NCBI GenBank assembly: GCA_032622095.1
Contig: CP136067.1
Location: 62,446,893 to 62,510,892, forward strand
Reading direction: 5' to 3'
DNA from: Siphonodentalium dalli
Lineage: Eukaryota > Mollusca > Scaphopoda > Gadilida > Siphonodentaliidae
DNA: 64,000 nt
Positions 36,091 through 47,048 of the stretch are shown in pieces. Position 1 is the stretch's first letter. Each line of letters begins with the position of its first letter. A program made the position numbers and the translations under genes. Below the pieces are notes generated by a model. It saw nothing but the letters and a program-made list of their open reading frames with translations, did no database searches and had not been told where the DNA came from.

Positions 36091-37343
36091 CCATAACAAG
36101 ACAGTCAATGACTGTGGGGTTGCTCACCAGACTGCAAAGACTGATAAGACTGGGACTCTGGAAACCACAAGTCAGAACTTTTCATAATCACTTTAAAAGA
36201 AGTAGATCTAAACAGGATATGTGGCTAGAGAGATTTCACGTATGTAGATTGGTGAAAATCCACCTTGAAATTACCAACTGTACACTACTGATCAACCCCC
36301 TCCTCCAGCTCAACAAGTCCCCTCCCGACCGGGCTCCAGACTCCCAAGTCTTAGGTTAGAATTTCACAACCGACACCTCAAACTTTCTCAATTGTTGGAA
36401 ATTTCCAATCTCACAAGCGCCTTTTTCTATAAATATTTAGACAAGTTTGGAGCCCAATTATCCATAGACCCAAAACACAATACATGTATGTCAGATTAAT
36501 CAGTCAGGTGGTTCCAAGGTAAATGTTTTAATGAATTTGGTATTTCAATGATGTTATTAGACACAAAAGTGTTAATTCCCCATAGCCCCGCCATTTCTTG
36601 ACAGGTTGACCTCATTTTAACAAATCTGAATCTCAGTCACTAAAGGATCCTCCTGATTCCTCCATACTATATGTAAGCTAAATAGTCCAACCTCTCGAGA
36701 AGACATTTTAAGAATTACTATAGAGACATATAGTCCCACCCTATTTAACCTGGTGACCCCATCTGAATAAATTTGAATTCCAGACACCAAAGAACCCTTC
36801 ATACGTATATCATAAATATCAGTAAAATAGACCTGATGGTCCTCGTGAAGGAAGCATATTAAGAGGGAAACTGTCCTTCGCTTGGCCCCTATTTGACCAG
36901 GTGACCCCATTAAAAAAAAATCTGAATTGCAGTCAAACAAGAACATTCCATGCTAAATAAGCCAACTAGTTCTTGCAAACACATTTTAAGAATTACTATG
37001 TAGTGAAATAGTTAAGTCTCTGGCTCTGCCCTTATTTAACTTTGTGATCCCATTTTCATAAATCTGTCACCCAAGGTAATTTCATACCAAATATAAGCAA
37101 AATAGGCCATTTGATTCTTGCATAGAAGACATATCATGAATTACTATGGAGAGAAAGAGTAATGAAGCTGGCCTTGCACCTACTTGACCTGGTGACCCTG
37201 ATTGAACAAATCTGAATCACAATCACCAAAGGAGCAAGCCTGCAAATAGCGTGTCTGTTCCTACATTGTAGTGCCTGGCCTCAAGCAACACAATGTATTA
37301 TACAATCAAGCCTTGAAATAGTGTGATAGTGTGTCTGTCATTT

Positions 37344-37436
37344 GCAGAATGAGGTCCCCAGAGGGTGAATTTAGTGACGCTATCCCGCACAGTGGGCTAG
37401 CATCACTAAATTCCCACTCTGGGGACCTCATTCTGC
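37344..37436. mobile_element. GAATGAGG foldback hairpin, copy 3
   Basis: GCAGAATGAGGTCCCCAGAG pairs with CTCTGGGGACCTCATTCTGC. It corresponds to copy 1 within the other copy of repeat G. Confidence 0.86.
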
Positions 37437-37634
37437 TAAGGCCCTCAACTTCTATGGCAGACCTAGGATAAGATTGAAGTTCCCCAGTTGAAGTTGGTGA
37501 TGTTCACCCATTGGGCACCTCAATTATGAATTTTATCTGCTGCAAATTAGGGGATATAGAAACTTCCTAGAAGGGAAATGTAACTAACAATGTTAATTTG
37601 ATACTATAGATACTTCCCAGAAGATGAGGCCTAA

Positions 37635-37727
37635 GCAGAATGAGGTCTCCAGAGGGTGAATTTGGTGATGCTAGCCTACTGTGCAGAATAGCATCACTAA
37701 ATTCACCCTCTGGGGACCTCATTCTGC
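37635..37727. mobile_element. GAATGAGG foldback hairpin, copy 4
   Basis: GCAGAATGAGGTCTCCAGAG pairs with CTCTGGGGACCTCATTCTGC. It corresponds to copy 2 within the other copy of repeat G. Confidence 0.86.
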
Positions 37728-38040
37728 AAATGACAGGCACGCCCTGTTGAAAGATTTGAACAATACATGATAAATTGTTGTTGTAATTGGGAATGTTTAT
37801 AAAAATGTCACATGTGTAGGCATACCCCGCATACAGTTAGAGCCAAAGTAAATGCTTCTTATTAATGATTCTCTGTCAAGAATTTGAGTAAATTTTATTT
37901 TTGGGACCAGGGTGGCAGAAGCAGTGAACTTGAGTGAAGGGCCAGGGGGCAAAACCTTCAGAAATGTAATGGCATTAGTTTTTCAATTTTCAAAAAATGT
38001 TAAACAATATATATATATAATTGACCATGGAGTTAAACAC

Positions 38041-38152
38041 AATTTTTTTTTTTTTTTTTTATATTTTAATAAAAAAAAACAATTCCACATTTTTGTTTAA
38101 ATATTCTTTTATTTTTTAATATATCATTTCTTTTCTTTTCTTTTCTTTTTTG
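38041..38152. repeat. Low-complexity tract: poly-T and (TTTTC)n
   Basis: A long T-run (~38043-38060), an A-run and a TTTTC microsatellite (~38127-38152) separate repeat G from element C. Confidence 0.85.
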
Positions 38153-38319
38153 GTTAAAGAGTGGAATCTAAATTATTTTATTTTTTTAGCTATGTCCCTG
38201 GCCCCGCCCACATTTAACCCAGTGACCTCATTTGAACAAATCTGAACCACAGTCACCCAAGGATTCTTCATACCAAATATGAACCCATTTGGCCTGATGG
38301 TATTTGAGAAGATGTTTTA

Positions 38320-39490
38320 CTCTTTCGCTGCCAAACGCGCATAAATGCGAACTTCGAAGACGCTGCCAATCGCACATTTTTGTCCTCAAGGTCATGCTAT
38401 TTCTGACGTTATGGGAGTACAGTCAGAGCCGGAATATTGCGTCATTGTTGTTAGCACGTGGTTATCAGTCGAAAATGGCTGCTCGCAAAAGACTCAGGAC
38501 TGAAGAAGTTATTGTTATTACCTCTATACTCTAATGATCGAGGGGCGCCTGCGGCGCATAAGATACTTATACCTAATATTTATGTGGCAGTAGCCTCTAT
38601 AGGGGCGCCTGCGGCGCATAAGATACTATGGGTGGCGGGATGGGGAGGTGGGTGGGTAACTAACCTCTATACTCTTAATGATCGAGGGGCGCCTGCGGCG
38701 CATAAGATACTTATACCTATTATTTATAATACACCTTTACTGGTTTTGAACAACCCTTGTCTATTGTATCGTTTTCCAGTGGTGATAACAGGCAACTAAA
38801 TTAATTAAGCTAGTGAGTTGACCATGCGTACGCCCGCGTGACCCATATAATTCACATAAATCATCGTAAAACCCAATTTTCCTGAAATTCAAGATGGCCG
38901 TCAAGATCATGTGACTTATAAGGGGCAGAGCAGGGTCATATGTCCCCCTGCAGGTATATATACATATGGGTATGGTTATATATATATATCTATATTTGGA
39001 ATTGTACCTATCAGGGAATATTCAAGCAACAAAAAGCACGAACTCAACAAAGTGCGCCATTGTATCCCATTTTGCTACAAATAGGTGGCAACTTGCATAA
39101 ATCCAAGATGGACGCCAAGGTCACGTGACCTATTTTATGTCCAAAGTGGGTTCATATAGGTTACTCCCGTGTACCTTACTGTTGGACAATGTATAATTGG
39201 GTTGAAAATTAGAAAATAAACAACACACCCATTCATACCCACACAAACTGTACATATACCGGCAAATAGCCACTAATCCAAGATGGCCGCCAATGTCACG
39301 TGACCTTGGTGGGCGTGTCCACGGCGGCATTCGACAGGGTATACCTATGTCTATATACATGTGAATTTATTATATTAGAAACTGCTTGAGATATAATGTA
39401 TTACCCATATATACCTGAAATACATGGATATATGTACAGGATGCGTGGCACTGGGGGGTACGTCTGTGGTGGCGGGTGGCAGCGAAAGAG
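38320..39490. mobile_element. Harbinger-like MITE 2 with TTA target duplication
   Basis: The ends are CTCTTTCGCTGCCA and TGGCAGCGAAAGAG, perfectly inverted. Flanks are TTA on each side (38317-38319 and 39491-39493), inside element C. The 1.17-kb interior is non-coding and includes three copies of AGGGGCGCCTGCGGCGCATA. The sister is 22381-23112. The 3-bp TTA duplication supports PIF/Harbinger. Confidence 0.9.
38538..38712 (+). repeat. Three GC-rich 27-bp repeats inside the MITE
   Basis: AGGGGCGCCTGCGGCGCATA plus AGATACT occurs at about 38540, 38600 and 38686. The first and third are embedded in a longer repeat (ATGATCG before, TATACCTA after). Each contains GGCGCC and GCGGCGC. The GC content contrasts sharply with the surroundings. 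Confidence 0.82.
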
Positions 39491-39867
39491 TTAAAAGAAT
39501 TACTATGGAGAGAAGAGTTATGGCACTGGCTTCGCAACTATTTGACCCAGTGACCTCATTTGAACCTCTCTGAATGTGAGTCACCTAGGGAACATCCACA
39601 CCAAATATGAACCCATTCGGTCATATGGTTCCAGAGGAGAAGAAGTTTAAAGAATTGTTGACAGACGGACAGACGGACGGATGGACGGACGACGAGTGAT
39701 GACTATAGCTCCACCGGAGACTTCATCTCAGGTGAGCTAAAAAATATGGATCAAACCCATATTCGAATTTTTATTTTTATTTTGGGCTGAGAAACTTGCA
39801 TACCAAACTTGGTTCCGATCAGTTTTAAATTATTTGAGTTATCGCTGCATGCGTAAATTCATAAGTC

Positions 39868-40240
39868 AACGAGAGGCCGATCACGATCGGCAGATGTTTA
39901 ACCCATCCCTTGGCGATAGTTAATTACTATGATCGGAATCATAATCTAGAGTTTTTATGTTGAATTACAGCATATGCTGTACTAAAGTAGGATAGACAAA
40001 TGAACATAACAACACAAATTATTTGAATTTATGGGTTAAAAGGGAAGGGTTAATATAACATCAAAACTATAGAGCCTGTCAATTAATAACGGGAAATATA
40101 GTCAATTAATAACGGGAAATATAGTCAATTAATAACGGGAAAGATTAAATGACATCGAAAAGGTAAAAGAGGTTAATATTTTACAAAATGATCAACTGAT
40201 CAGTACCAAAAACGATAGGGGGTGAGAGGCGCTTTATCAA
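39868..40240 (+). repeat. Dispersed repeat E, copy 2
   Basis: It begins CAACGAGAGGCCGATCACGA, matching 35716-36090, and ends GGGGGTGAGAGGCGCT. It contains a triplication at 40079-40145 in which GTCAATTAATAACGGGAAA plus ATA is repeated three times (23-bp unit). Confidence 0.8.
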
Positions 40241-40264
40241 AAACCTGGAAATGTAAAATTTGAA

Positions 40265-40861
40265 TCTAATATATATTTTGGGACTTCTGTTTGTTTGTCT
40301 GTCTGTTTGTCTGTTAGCTATGGCCGGGAAAACGGCTGGACCGATTGAATTCAAACTTCCAATCTAAGGTTAAAAACCCACGGGCAGTGTTTACCGCCGT
40401 TTTGGAGAACGTCAGAGCACTCCTTCTCCATTCCCTGCCACCGCAATGGGAATTCATGGGTTAATCGCGTGATAGTTAAAGAGCATTCGTATCCACAGTG
40501 TCGTTGATAAAGAGCGTGTATGTGTCCAGACATGAGCGTGTTGTGTGATTCGTACTTAGGGGTTCCTAGGAATGGGGGAGATATTCATCGCATCAGTTTT
40601 TCCGCCCGAGGTGACCTTCACCTTCAAACGGGTACCCACAAATGATCTAATATATATTTTGGGACTTCTGTCTGTTTGTTTGTTTGTCTGTTAGCTATGG
40701 CCGGGAAAACTTCTGGACGGATTTCGACGAAATTTGATACCTACGGGTAATTTTTCTCCGGGGAGTGTTTTGGACGGGTCAAATTCTGACCCCGACCTGA
40801 CTTGACCTTCAAAATGGTCAATTCAAGGTCAAAGCCCGGACGAAGTTGGGTCACCTGCTAG
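40265..40861 (+). mobile_element. Short Helitron-like element(s), nested 5' ends
   Basis: TCTAATATATATTTTGGGAC followed by TTCTG, a TGTTTGTCTG tract and TTAGCTATGGCCGGGAAAAC occurs at both 40265 and 40646, each preceded by A. A single 3' end occurs at 40858-40861: CCCGG-ACGAAG-TTGGG hairpin, TCACCTG, CTAG and then T. The inner unit 40646-40861 is thus a complete 216-bp Helitron-type element. The outer 5' end either shares the 3' end or lost its own. Confidence 0.78.
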
Positions 40862-40869
40862 TTATATAT

Positions 40870-41250
40870 AAACAGGAGTCCAATCTAAATAAAAATAAAA
40901 TAAAAGGTCAGCAGACCACAGTGTCCCCCGAAAATGTGGCAAGTCGATGCCGCTTTGTTGAAGAAATTAAAAAAAAAATTCTAAGTTGAAAAGGGTTAAT
41001 AATTCCGTAAAAAATAATTTTTCCGTCATCTATATACGTGTTGCACATCTTCAATATGGGCAACAATATTCTGAAGTTACAAATCTCTAGGATGAAAACT
41101 GTAGGAGGAGATGAAGGTACTCAAAAGTGTGACGGATGGACGAACGGACGGAGGGCGGACAGATGTACATTTACGATCGACGAGTGGTCAATCTGGATGT
41201 CAACACTACCGGTATGTGTACCATACAATGTATGAGTACACATAAAAATA
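40870..41250 (+). repeat. Element B-like fragment with terminal hairpin
   Basis: It contains CCACAGTGTCCCCCGAAAAT (shared with ~5800), one B-like unit and GACGGATGGACGAACGGACG. It ends with the hairpin GTGTACCATAC-AAT-GTATGAGTACAC (about 41216-41241) and ATAAAA. Confidence 0.68.
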
Positions 41251-41990
41251 GCGGTAATTCTTCTCAACAGCATCAGTTTGCCCTACCAACATCATAGCAA
41301 TTCAGCAGCACCACAAACATAATAGAAAATTATCAAGACAACTTGACAAGGGGTTGTTATACACATATGATGGAATCAGATACCTTGGAGCACAATGCAT
41401 ATATTTAAAATAGTCTGTGGGGCTAATAATGTCTGCCAGCTGGCCTTAACCTGTCATAGTTGATAAATGAGCATCATAATACATGGGAGAGTTTAACAGG
41501 TGGTATCTGATAAACAAATATTGCTAGCCTCCTGGGAGTCATTGCTCTTATAACATGTGGATTTTAGGAATTTTACATTAGTCCTGGGTAGGTTATGTTA
41601 CAGAAGTCCAGTCAGTGCACACAGTATTGTTAGGATCACTCAGACCATTATAAAGATAGCAGATGTAAGAACTGGATATCTAAATGAAAATAAATGAAAG
41701 TGTCAACAAATTTATTTTTTGTTTAATAAAAAAATTTATTACAAAAGTTAAACAAGGAAATTAAAGTTCACTGGTGGATATTATTAAAGATTAACATGAT
41801 CCCAGTGGCTGTTTATACAGCAATTCAAAGCAGAAGGCTAATACTTTAACAGCAGAAGATGTTGGCCAATCTGTCAGTCACATGTAATTACAACCATGTG
41901 TCATGATCTCCCAACACAGTAACACTATTAATTTATGGTTTCATTACTAAATATTTAAAGGGACACACTGGGAACCTTTTTATCAACTTG
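41251..41990. other. Intronic stretch, mostly without recognised features
   Basis: Single-copy AT-rich sequence. An element-B-type start (AAATGAAAGTGTCAACAAAT) appears at about 41691 but is not followed by B units. Confidence 0.5.
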
Positions 41991-41994
41991 TATC

Positions 41995-42162
41995 ATAAAT
42001 ACACAGAACGACACGATGTGTAAATGGGTTTGTCGATACAGTATGAGTGCTGTCGCAGAACAATAGAACGAGAGGAGCTTGCGCCTCGAGTTCTATCCTT
42101 CCTCGACAGCACGAGTGCCGTATCGACAAACCCACTTACACATCGTGTCGTTCTGTGTTTAT
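41995..42162. mobile_element. Foldback element, ~60-bp arms
   Basis: The left arm starts ACACAGAACGACACGATGTG (about 42000) and runs through GGGTTTGTCGATACAGTATG to GTGCTGTCG. The right arm is its near-perfect complement, CGACAGCACGAGTGCCGTAT to CACATCGTGTCGTTCTGTGT (about 42105-42160). The arms differ at a few positions. The ~50-bp centre contains a CTCGAG. No target duplication was defined. The long stem makes it a strong dsRNA or cruciform former. Confidence 0.88.
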
Positions 42163-42404
42163 TACACGATTTGCGTCCTAGAATCTGTGCATTAAAATTA
42201 CAGGCTTAGAATGTTTATTTAGGCACATAGATGGCATGTTTTGTCATGTGTGATGATGCTTTTATTTTATAGTTCCGGTTTCATGGTTGAGGCGAACGTC
42301 ATGTACGTCATTTTACGTCAACGAGATGCGTATATTTGTAAATATGGAACAGCAATAACACTGTACTTCTGGGAACAAGCGTGTAATAATCATCAATATC
42401 TAAA

Positions 42405-42925
42405 TGGAAAACAAACGAAAGTGTCAATGACATTTTTTTTTAAACATTTTTTGTTTATTATTATACAAGTTGAAAATAAATATTTAATAATTTTTTTTTT
42501 AAATTGAGCAAGGAGTTCAATCTAAAAAAATCCATTTTTTTTTACTTCAAATTTTTTTTCTCGAACAAGGGTCACAACTCCTTTAAAATAAATCGGATCA
42601 AACCCATATTCAAACTTGATCTGTATTTTGGGCTGTGAAACTCACATACCAAATTTGGTTCCAATCAGATATAAAATGTTTGAGTTATGGCAGAATGCGT
42701 GAATTCTAAGTCGAAAAAGGGCCATGACTCCGTAAAAAAACTCGGATCAAACCCATATTCGAACTCGATCTGTATTTTGGGCCGAGAAATTCATATACCA
42801 ATAGAAAATGTTTCAGTTATCGCATTATGCATAAAGTGTCATCGGACAGACGGACGGACGAACGACGAGTGGTCAATCCGGACAACGACACTATGTTTAC
42901 CATACTATGGTATGGGTAAACATAA
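42405..42925 (+). mobile_element. Element B, complete-looking copy
   Basis: It starts AACGAAAGTGTCAATGACAT followed by a T-run, then AATTGAGCAAGGAGTTCAAT. Two ~150-bp units follow with GGATCAAACCCATATTCGAA and 'CACATACCAAATTTGGTTCC'. Next come GACAGACGGACGGACGAACG and ACAACGACACTATG, and the terminal hairpin GTTTACCATAC-TATG-GTATGGGTAAAC (42894-42923) followed by ATAAA. Repeat E starts immediately after. Confidence 0.84.
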
Positions 42926-42985
42926 ACGAGAGGCCGATCATGATCGGCAGATGTTTAACCCATACCTTGGCGATTGCGATTAGCT
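42925..42985 (+). repeat. Repeat E fragment
   Basis: ACGAGAGGCCGATCATGATC then GATGTTTAACCCATACCTTG. Only the first ~60 bases of repeat E are present. Confidence 0.75.
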
Positions 42986-43254
42986 ATAACTGATAATTGG
43001 TCAAAGATATGATCACAGTAATCCATATATCAGTATCTAACTTAAAATCAAAAGCTCAAATAATTTGTCTTAAGAAGGGATTAAAGTATTTGGGGTGGGG
43101 GAGGAGTCAGTTTAAATCTCATAACTCTGTCCCTATTCATACAAGGACCTCTCACTGTGAGATCCAATGGTTTAACCATTATCAATTTGACAGATGGGAT
43201 AAACAATTATCCGGCCAGCAGGTTGTTTATCTTTACCTTCATACAACCACCCCC

Positions 43255-44190
43255 TAGAGCTCTGTAACATATGTCATCACTCAATTAATTCACCCAGGGC
43301 CGATAAGGTTCGAGGTGATTTATGTGATTTTCATATCTACTTCCGTCAGTCAGATATTCCAGGTTTCGGTATGATCCGTTCCATATCAGCTGAACATAAA
43401 ATCCGTATTTTATATCCGCCCGGAATGCTGCTTACTTCCGTCGACATGAAGTGTAAGTCACTCGCATATTCTACGTGTCGCGATCCCTCCCTCCCACCCT
43501 TGGAGCTCCATGCCCCGCCTTGTTTGGCGTCACTGGGTGGCGCGTCCTCTTATTGTTGTGTGATGCCATGTGTTGTGCCTATCTCCTTGCTTGTTTGCCT
43601 CTCGCTGCTGCTGTTATTTGTATTTCATGTGCTGCGTCATCAGTGCCATTGGTCCAGCTTTGGTGCGTCCTGCAGTGGTAACGGTTGTGTTACCTGCCCG
43701 TTCGGTCTCTGGTCGGCTTATTCCATCATGCTCTTTGTCAGAGTGTGTTGTGCTTAGGCCGGTTCTTAGCCACAGGGAGTTGGGCTGTCTAGTGGTCTCT
43801 CCTGCCCGTACCCGCATCGCGCTTGTTGGGCCTCTTCCTGTTGGCCGTGTTTGCTTACTGCTTAGTGGCGCCTCACAGCACATCTTAGGCGTTTGCTCCG
43901 AATCGTACCGTATCTCGTCAGGCCATGCTAATACTGCCCTGCGCTGTACAGCAGTGTTCTTCAGCGTTTCTCTGCGTCGGCTTCTCGTCAGAGCTGAGGC
44001 TCTGTTATCAATTGGTTAAGTTGTGATTGGGCTATCTGCAGGACAAGCTTGTAAATAATGTTGCATTAAAGCTGAGATCATTCCCCACTCATGTGTTGTC
44101 GCTTAAATATCCCACGCGGTCAGAGAGTGCTCTCCGTAGTGCATAGACAATTGATACAGTAGTGGCAGGGCTGTCACTGGTGGGGTGGGG
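43255..44190 (+). other. GC-rich, CpG-containing island; possible solo LTR or gene relic
   Basis: This ~0.9-kb stretch is clearly richer in G+C and CpG than its surroundings and has long open frames in several phases (for example about 43371-43757 and 43570-44019). The peptides look non-protein-like (Cys/Leu/Ser-rich). It opens near 43263 with TGTAACATATG and a CATTAAA lies near 44065, which would suit a solo LTR. However, I found no matching 5-bp target duplication and no primer-binding or polypurine site. A promoter or CpG-island-like element is an alternative. Confidence 0.3.
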
Positions 44191-44379
44191 TGTCTTGGAT
44201 CTGAGTAATCACATAATGACAGATTTCGCTTGGAATGTCATCTATTAATACTGGATACTCTGGATATTGGATGTTCACATGGTAATTTATTGATATCATT
44301 ATATTACATGCAACTATTGCAATAAAATCTTCATATTTTCAAAACAGGACTTAACACCTAATTAATGGTATACAACTAA

Positions 44380-44890
44380 AAAAAATTAGTGTCAATGAAT
44401 TTTTTTTTTTTTTAATTAAATGATGTTTATTATTACAAAAGTTTTTTTAACATTTTTTGTGTGTTAAATTGAGCGAGGAGTTCAATCTAAAAAAAAAAGG
44501 GTCATAACTCCTTTAAAATAAATCGGTTCAAACCCATATTCGAACTCGATCTGTATTGTGGGCTGACAATCTCACATACCAAATTTGGTGTCAATCAGAT
44601 AAAAAATGTTTGAGTTATGGCAGCATGCGTGAATTCTAAGTCGAAAAAGGGCCATAACTCTGTAAAACAATCTCGGATCAAACCCATATTCGAACTCGAT
44701 CTGTATTTTGGGCTGAGAAACCTATATACCAGTACAAAATTTGGTTCCGATCAAATAGAAAATGTTTGAGTTATCGCATTATGCGTAAAGTGTTTACGAA
44801 CGGCTAGACAGTCGGACAGACGGATGGATGGACGAACGACGAGTGGTCAATCCGGATGTTGACACTATGTGTACCATACCATAAAAGTTT
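44380..44890 (+). mobile_element. Element B, copy with partial hairpin
   Basis: It starts TTAGTGTCAATGAATTTTTT, then GTTAAATTGAGCGAGGAGTT. Two units follow (GAACTCGATCTGTATTTTGG ...), then GGACAGACGGATGGATGGAC and GATGTTGACACTATGTGTAC. The terminal hairpin is cut short at CATACCATAAAAG. Confidence 0.8.
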
Positions 44891-45790
44891 TATCTCATGC
44901 AGAGTACAAGAAAAATGTATCAAACCTGGTGTGCCCCTTTAATATTTCAATTCACATTTGTAATCATTTGAAATCAATGTCGAAAAAGTTTTCTATTAAT
45001 ATATAAATAAAACAAACTAGACCTACAGTTCTAAAAGTGTTATAAACAATTATGTTGTGCTCATAGACTGATACAGCTCTCAAGTTTAACAAAATTTGAA
45101 AACCAAAGTTGTCTTCCCATGCAACCAACAAAATTCCAACGAATCTACTAAACACATTCACATTATTAACCTCCAATAGTAATGCTATTAAACAATAAAA
45201 CCAGATTATGCCTTTAAGATAAAATTTAAATAACCATGCATATAAAATAGTATAGACATTCCATCGATGATATCTCATCATAGGGCCAACACATCTCCCT
45301 GCAGTTAATTAACTCAATGCAAGAGAGTCATTGTAACTGGATACTCTCTCTGTTGCTCTGTGCCAGAAGAGAACTTCATGGCATTGTAAACCTGATTTAT
45401 TAGGTTTTATCTGGACAGTGCAAACTGTGTATCTTTGATATATTTTAGAGATAAAGATTGGCAGGGGAATATATATATATAAGAGATATTGGTCTCAATC
45501 TGAACCCTAATTGACTGATTGACCCCTAAATATCAAGCTTTAATCCTGGTCACCCAAACAATGCTTCAGACAAAATGATATGCAATATATTCAGTAAGAG
45601 AGACTGTCAGAGAGAGAAATAGTTGAAAACTTCCATAGGGTTCATTGTTAAAGTGTCATGTTACCCCCTAAAAATCAAGCGAGCTTGACGCCTTGAACAA
45701 GTTATGAACTAGTTGTCATAGCAATGCTCCACAGTCCACACCAAATATCACTCCCAACACCAAATTGTAATTTTTCAAGAATTAATAGAG
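44891..45790. other. Intronic stretch without recognised genes
   Basis: AT-rich. A weak C-like fragment appears near 45495-45560 (GAACCCTAATTGACTGATTG). A TA-dinucleotide run lies at about 45470-45480. Nothing else is supported. Confidence 0.45.
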
Positions 45791-45794
45791 TTAA

Positions 45795-46260
45795 TTAAAA
45801 TAATCAAAGGGCAACTCCATTAAAAAATATCGGATCAAACCCATATTCGAACTCGATCTGTATATTGGGCTGAGAAACTCGCATACCAAATTTGGTTCCG
45901 ATCGGATAGAAAATGTTTGAGTTATCGCACCATGCGTAAAGTGTCTACAGACAGACAGACAGACGGACGGACTAACGACGAGTCGTCAATCCGGACAACA
46001 ACACTATGTTTACCATACTATGGTATGGGTAAACATAAAAAGGACCATAACGCCATAATATAAAATCGGATCAAACACATATTCGAACTTGATTTGTATT
46101 TTGGACTCGGAAACACATATAAAACATTTGGTTCAGATCGGGTAAAAATTGTTTGAGTTATCACATCATGCATAAATTGTCTACGGACAGATGGATGACG
46201 AGTGGTCATTCCGGACTTGACACTATGTGGACAATACTATGGTATGGGTACACAAAAATT
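45795..46260 (+). mobile_element. Two adjacent element B 3' parts
   Basis: The first part has one unit, a GACAGACAGACAGACGGACG tract and the hairpin GTTTACCATAC-TATG-GTATGGGTAAAC (46007-46035), then ATAAAA. The second follows at once with one unit, 'GACAGATGGATGACGAGTGG', and a related hairpin GACAATAC-TATG-GTATGGGTACAC (to ~46252). Confidence 0.8.
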
Positions 46261-46547
46261 AGGCAAAGAAAAATAAAATAGCACACAAAATAACAGATAA
46301 ATTTCAATATCGACACCAATGAGAGCGGTATCGCATATTAACATAAATAAATATATAATAATAATAAATAATTATAATAATAAATTGTCTCTTTTTGACA
46401 TTGTGTTATTTTGCAACCACAAAGCAGTAAAGTATTGAGAAAGGATGTCGTAATAGCAGGTAATCATCATTGTTTTAATAGGTAACAAAGTGTGATTTCT
46501 GATGAATTGTTATCCAAACAAACATAGGCGAGAAACTGCTGAATCTA

Positions 46548-46625
46548 ACAATATTTTTCTAAATAAGTAAAATATAGATCTCCTATAAGAATCTTATTTA
46601 TTTTACTTATTTAGAAAAATATTGT
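46548..46625. repeat. Foldback with perfect 26-bp arms
   Basis: ACAATATTTTTCTAAATAAG plus TAAAAT (46548-46573) is perfectly complementary to 46600-46625. The 26-base loop includes AGATCT. It sits directly against the outer inverted repeat that starts at 46625. Confidence 0.9.
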
Positions 46626-47048
46626 ATCTCCGTCAAAGATATCTTGCCCACTAAACTATATGAAGATGAGCAAGTGGAAACCCACAAAACTGCAATGGTA
46701 TCCCAATATTACATGTCTGTTATGTTTATTGGACTCATATCTAATAATGAAATTGAATTGTGTTTAAAATTGAACTGTACTTCAGTTAAAAAATATGTGG
46801 ATGCACCCTCGTAAAATATATAACAAACAATATATAAAAGATATTTGTAAACATATATACGGGTATTTCAACCATGTCAGTTGGCATTACAGTCATTCAA
46901 GAACATTAATGTTAGTGAATTGTATAGTGACCAAGTGTATCATTACCGCTCTTAGTGATTTGACTGACTGATCATCCAAAGGTTATTTCACGAAGACTAT
47001 CGACACAGACGATACTCTATTCCATCAATGACTATGACCACTCAGGAG

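Larger units (their letters stand above)
36093..37876 (+). repeat. 1.8-kb dispersed repeat G, copy 2
   Basis: Nearly collinear with 14957-16751 at high identity, with small indels. It contains two GAATGAGG hairpins at 37344-37436 and 37635-37727. The left edge follows repeat E directly. Confidence 0.85.
38180..39745 (+). mobile_element. Element C, split by an inserted MITE
   Basis: The left part 38180-38319 (ATGTCCCTGGCCCCGCCCAC ...) and the right part 39491-39745 belong to one element C interrupted at its 'GATGTTTTAAAAGAATTAC' site. The right part ends with GACAGACGGACGGATGGACG and the compound hairpin TAGCTCCACC-GGAGAC-TTC-ATCTC-AGGTGAGCTA (39706-39739), then AAAA. Confidence 0.84.

Noticed and set aside
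36617-36946. 109-residue minus-strand frame in repeat G
   Set aside because: The matching region of the other G copy (15615-15821) is open only in part and the frames differ by indels; repeat-derived.
43263-44158. Solo LTR with TG...CA ends
   Set aside because: The candidate ends lack a target duplication (left flank AGCTC, right flank GTAGT), and no primer-binding or polypurine tract is visible.
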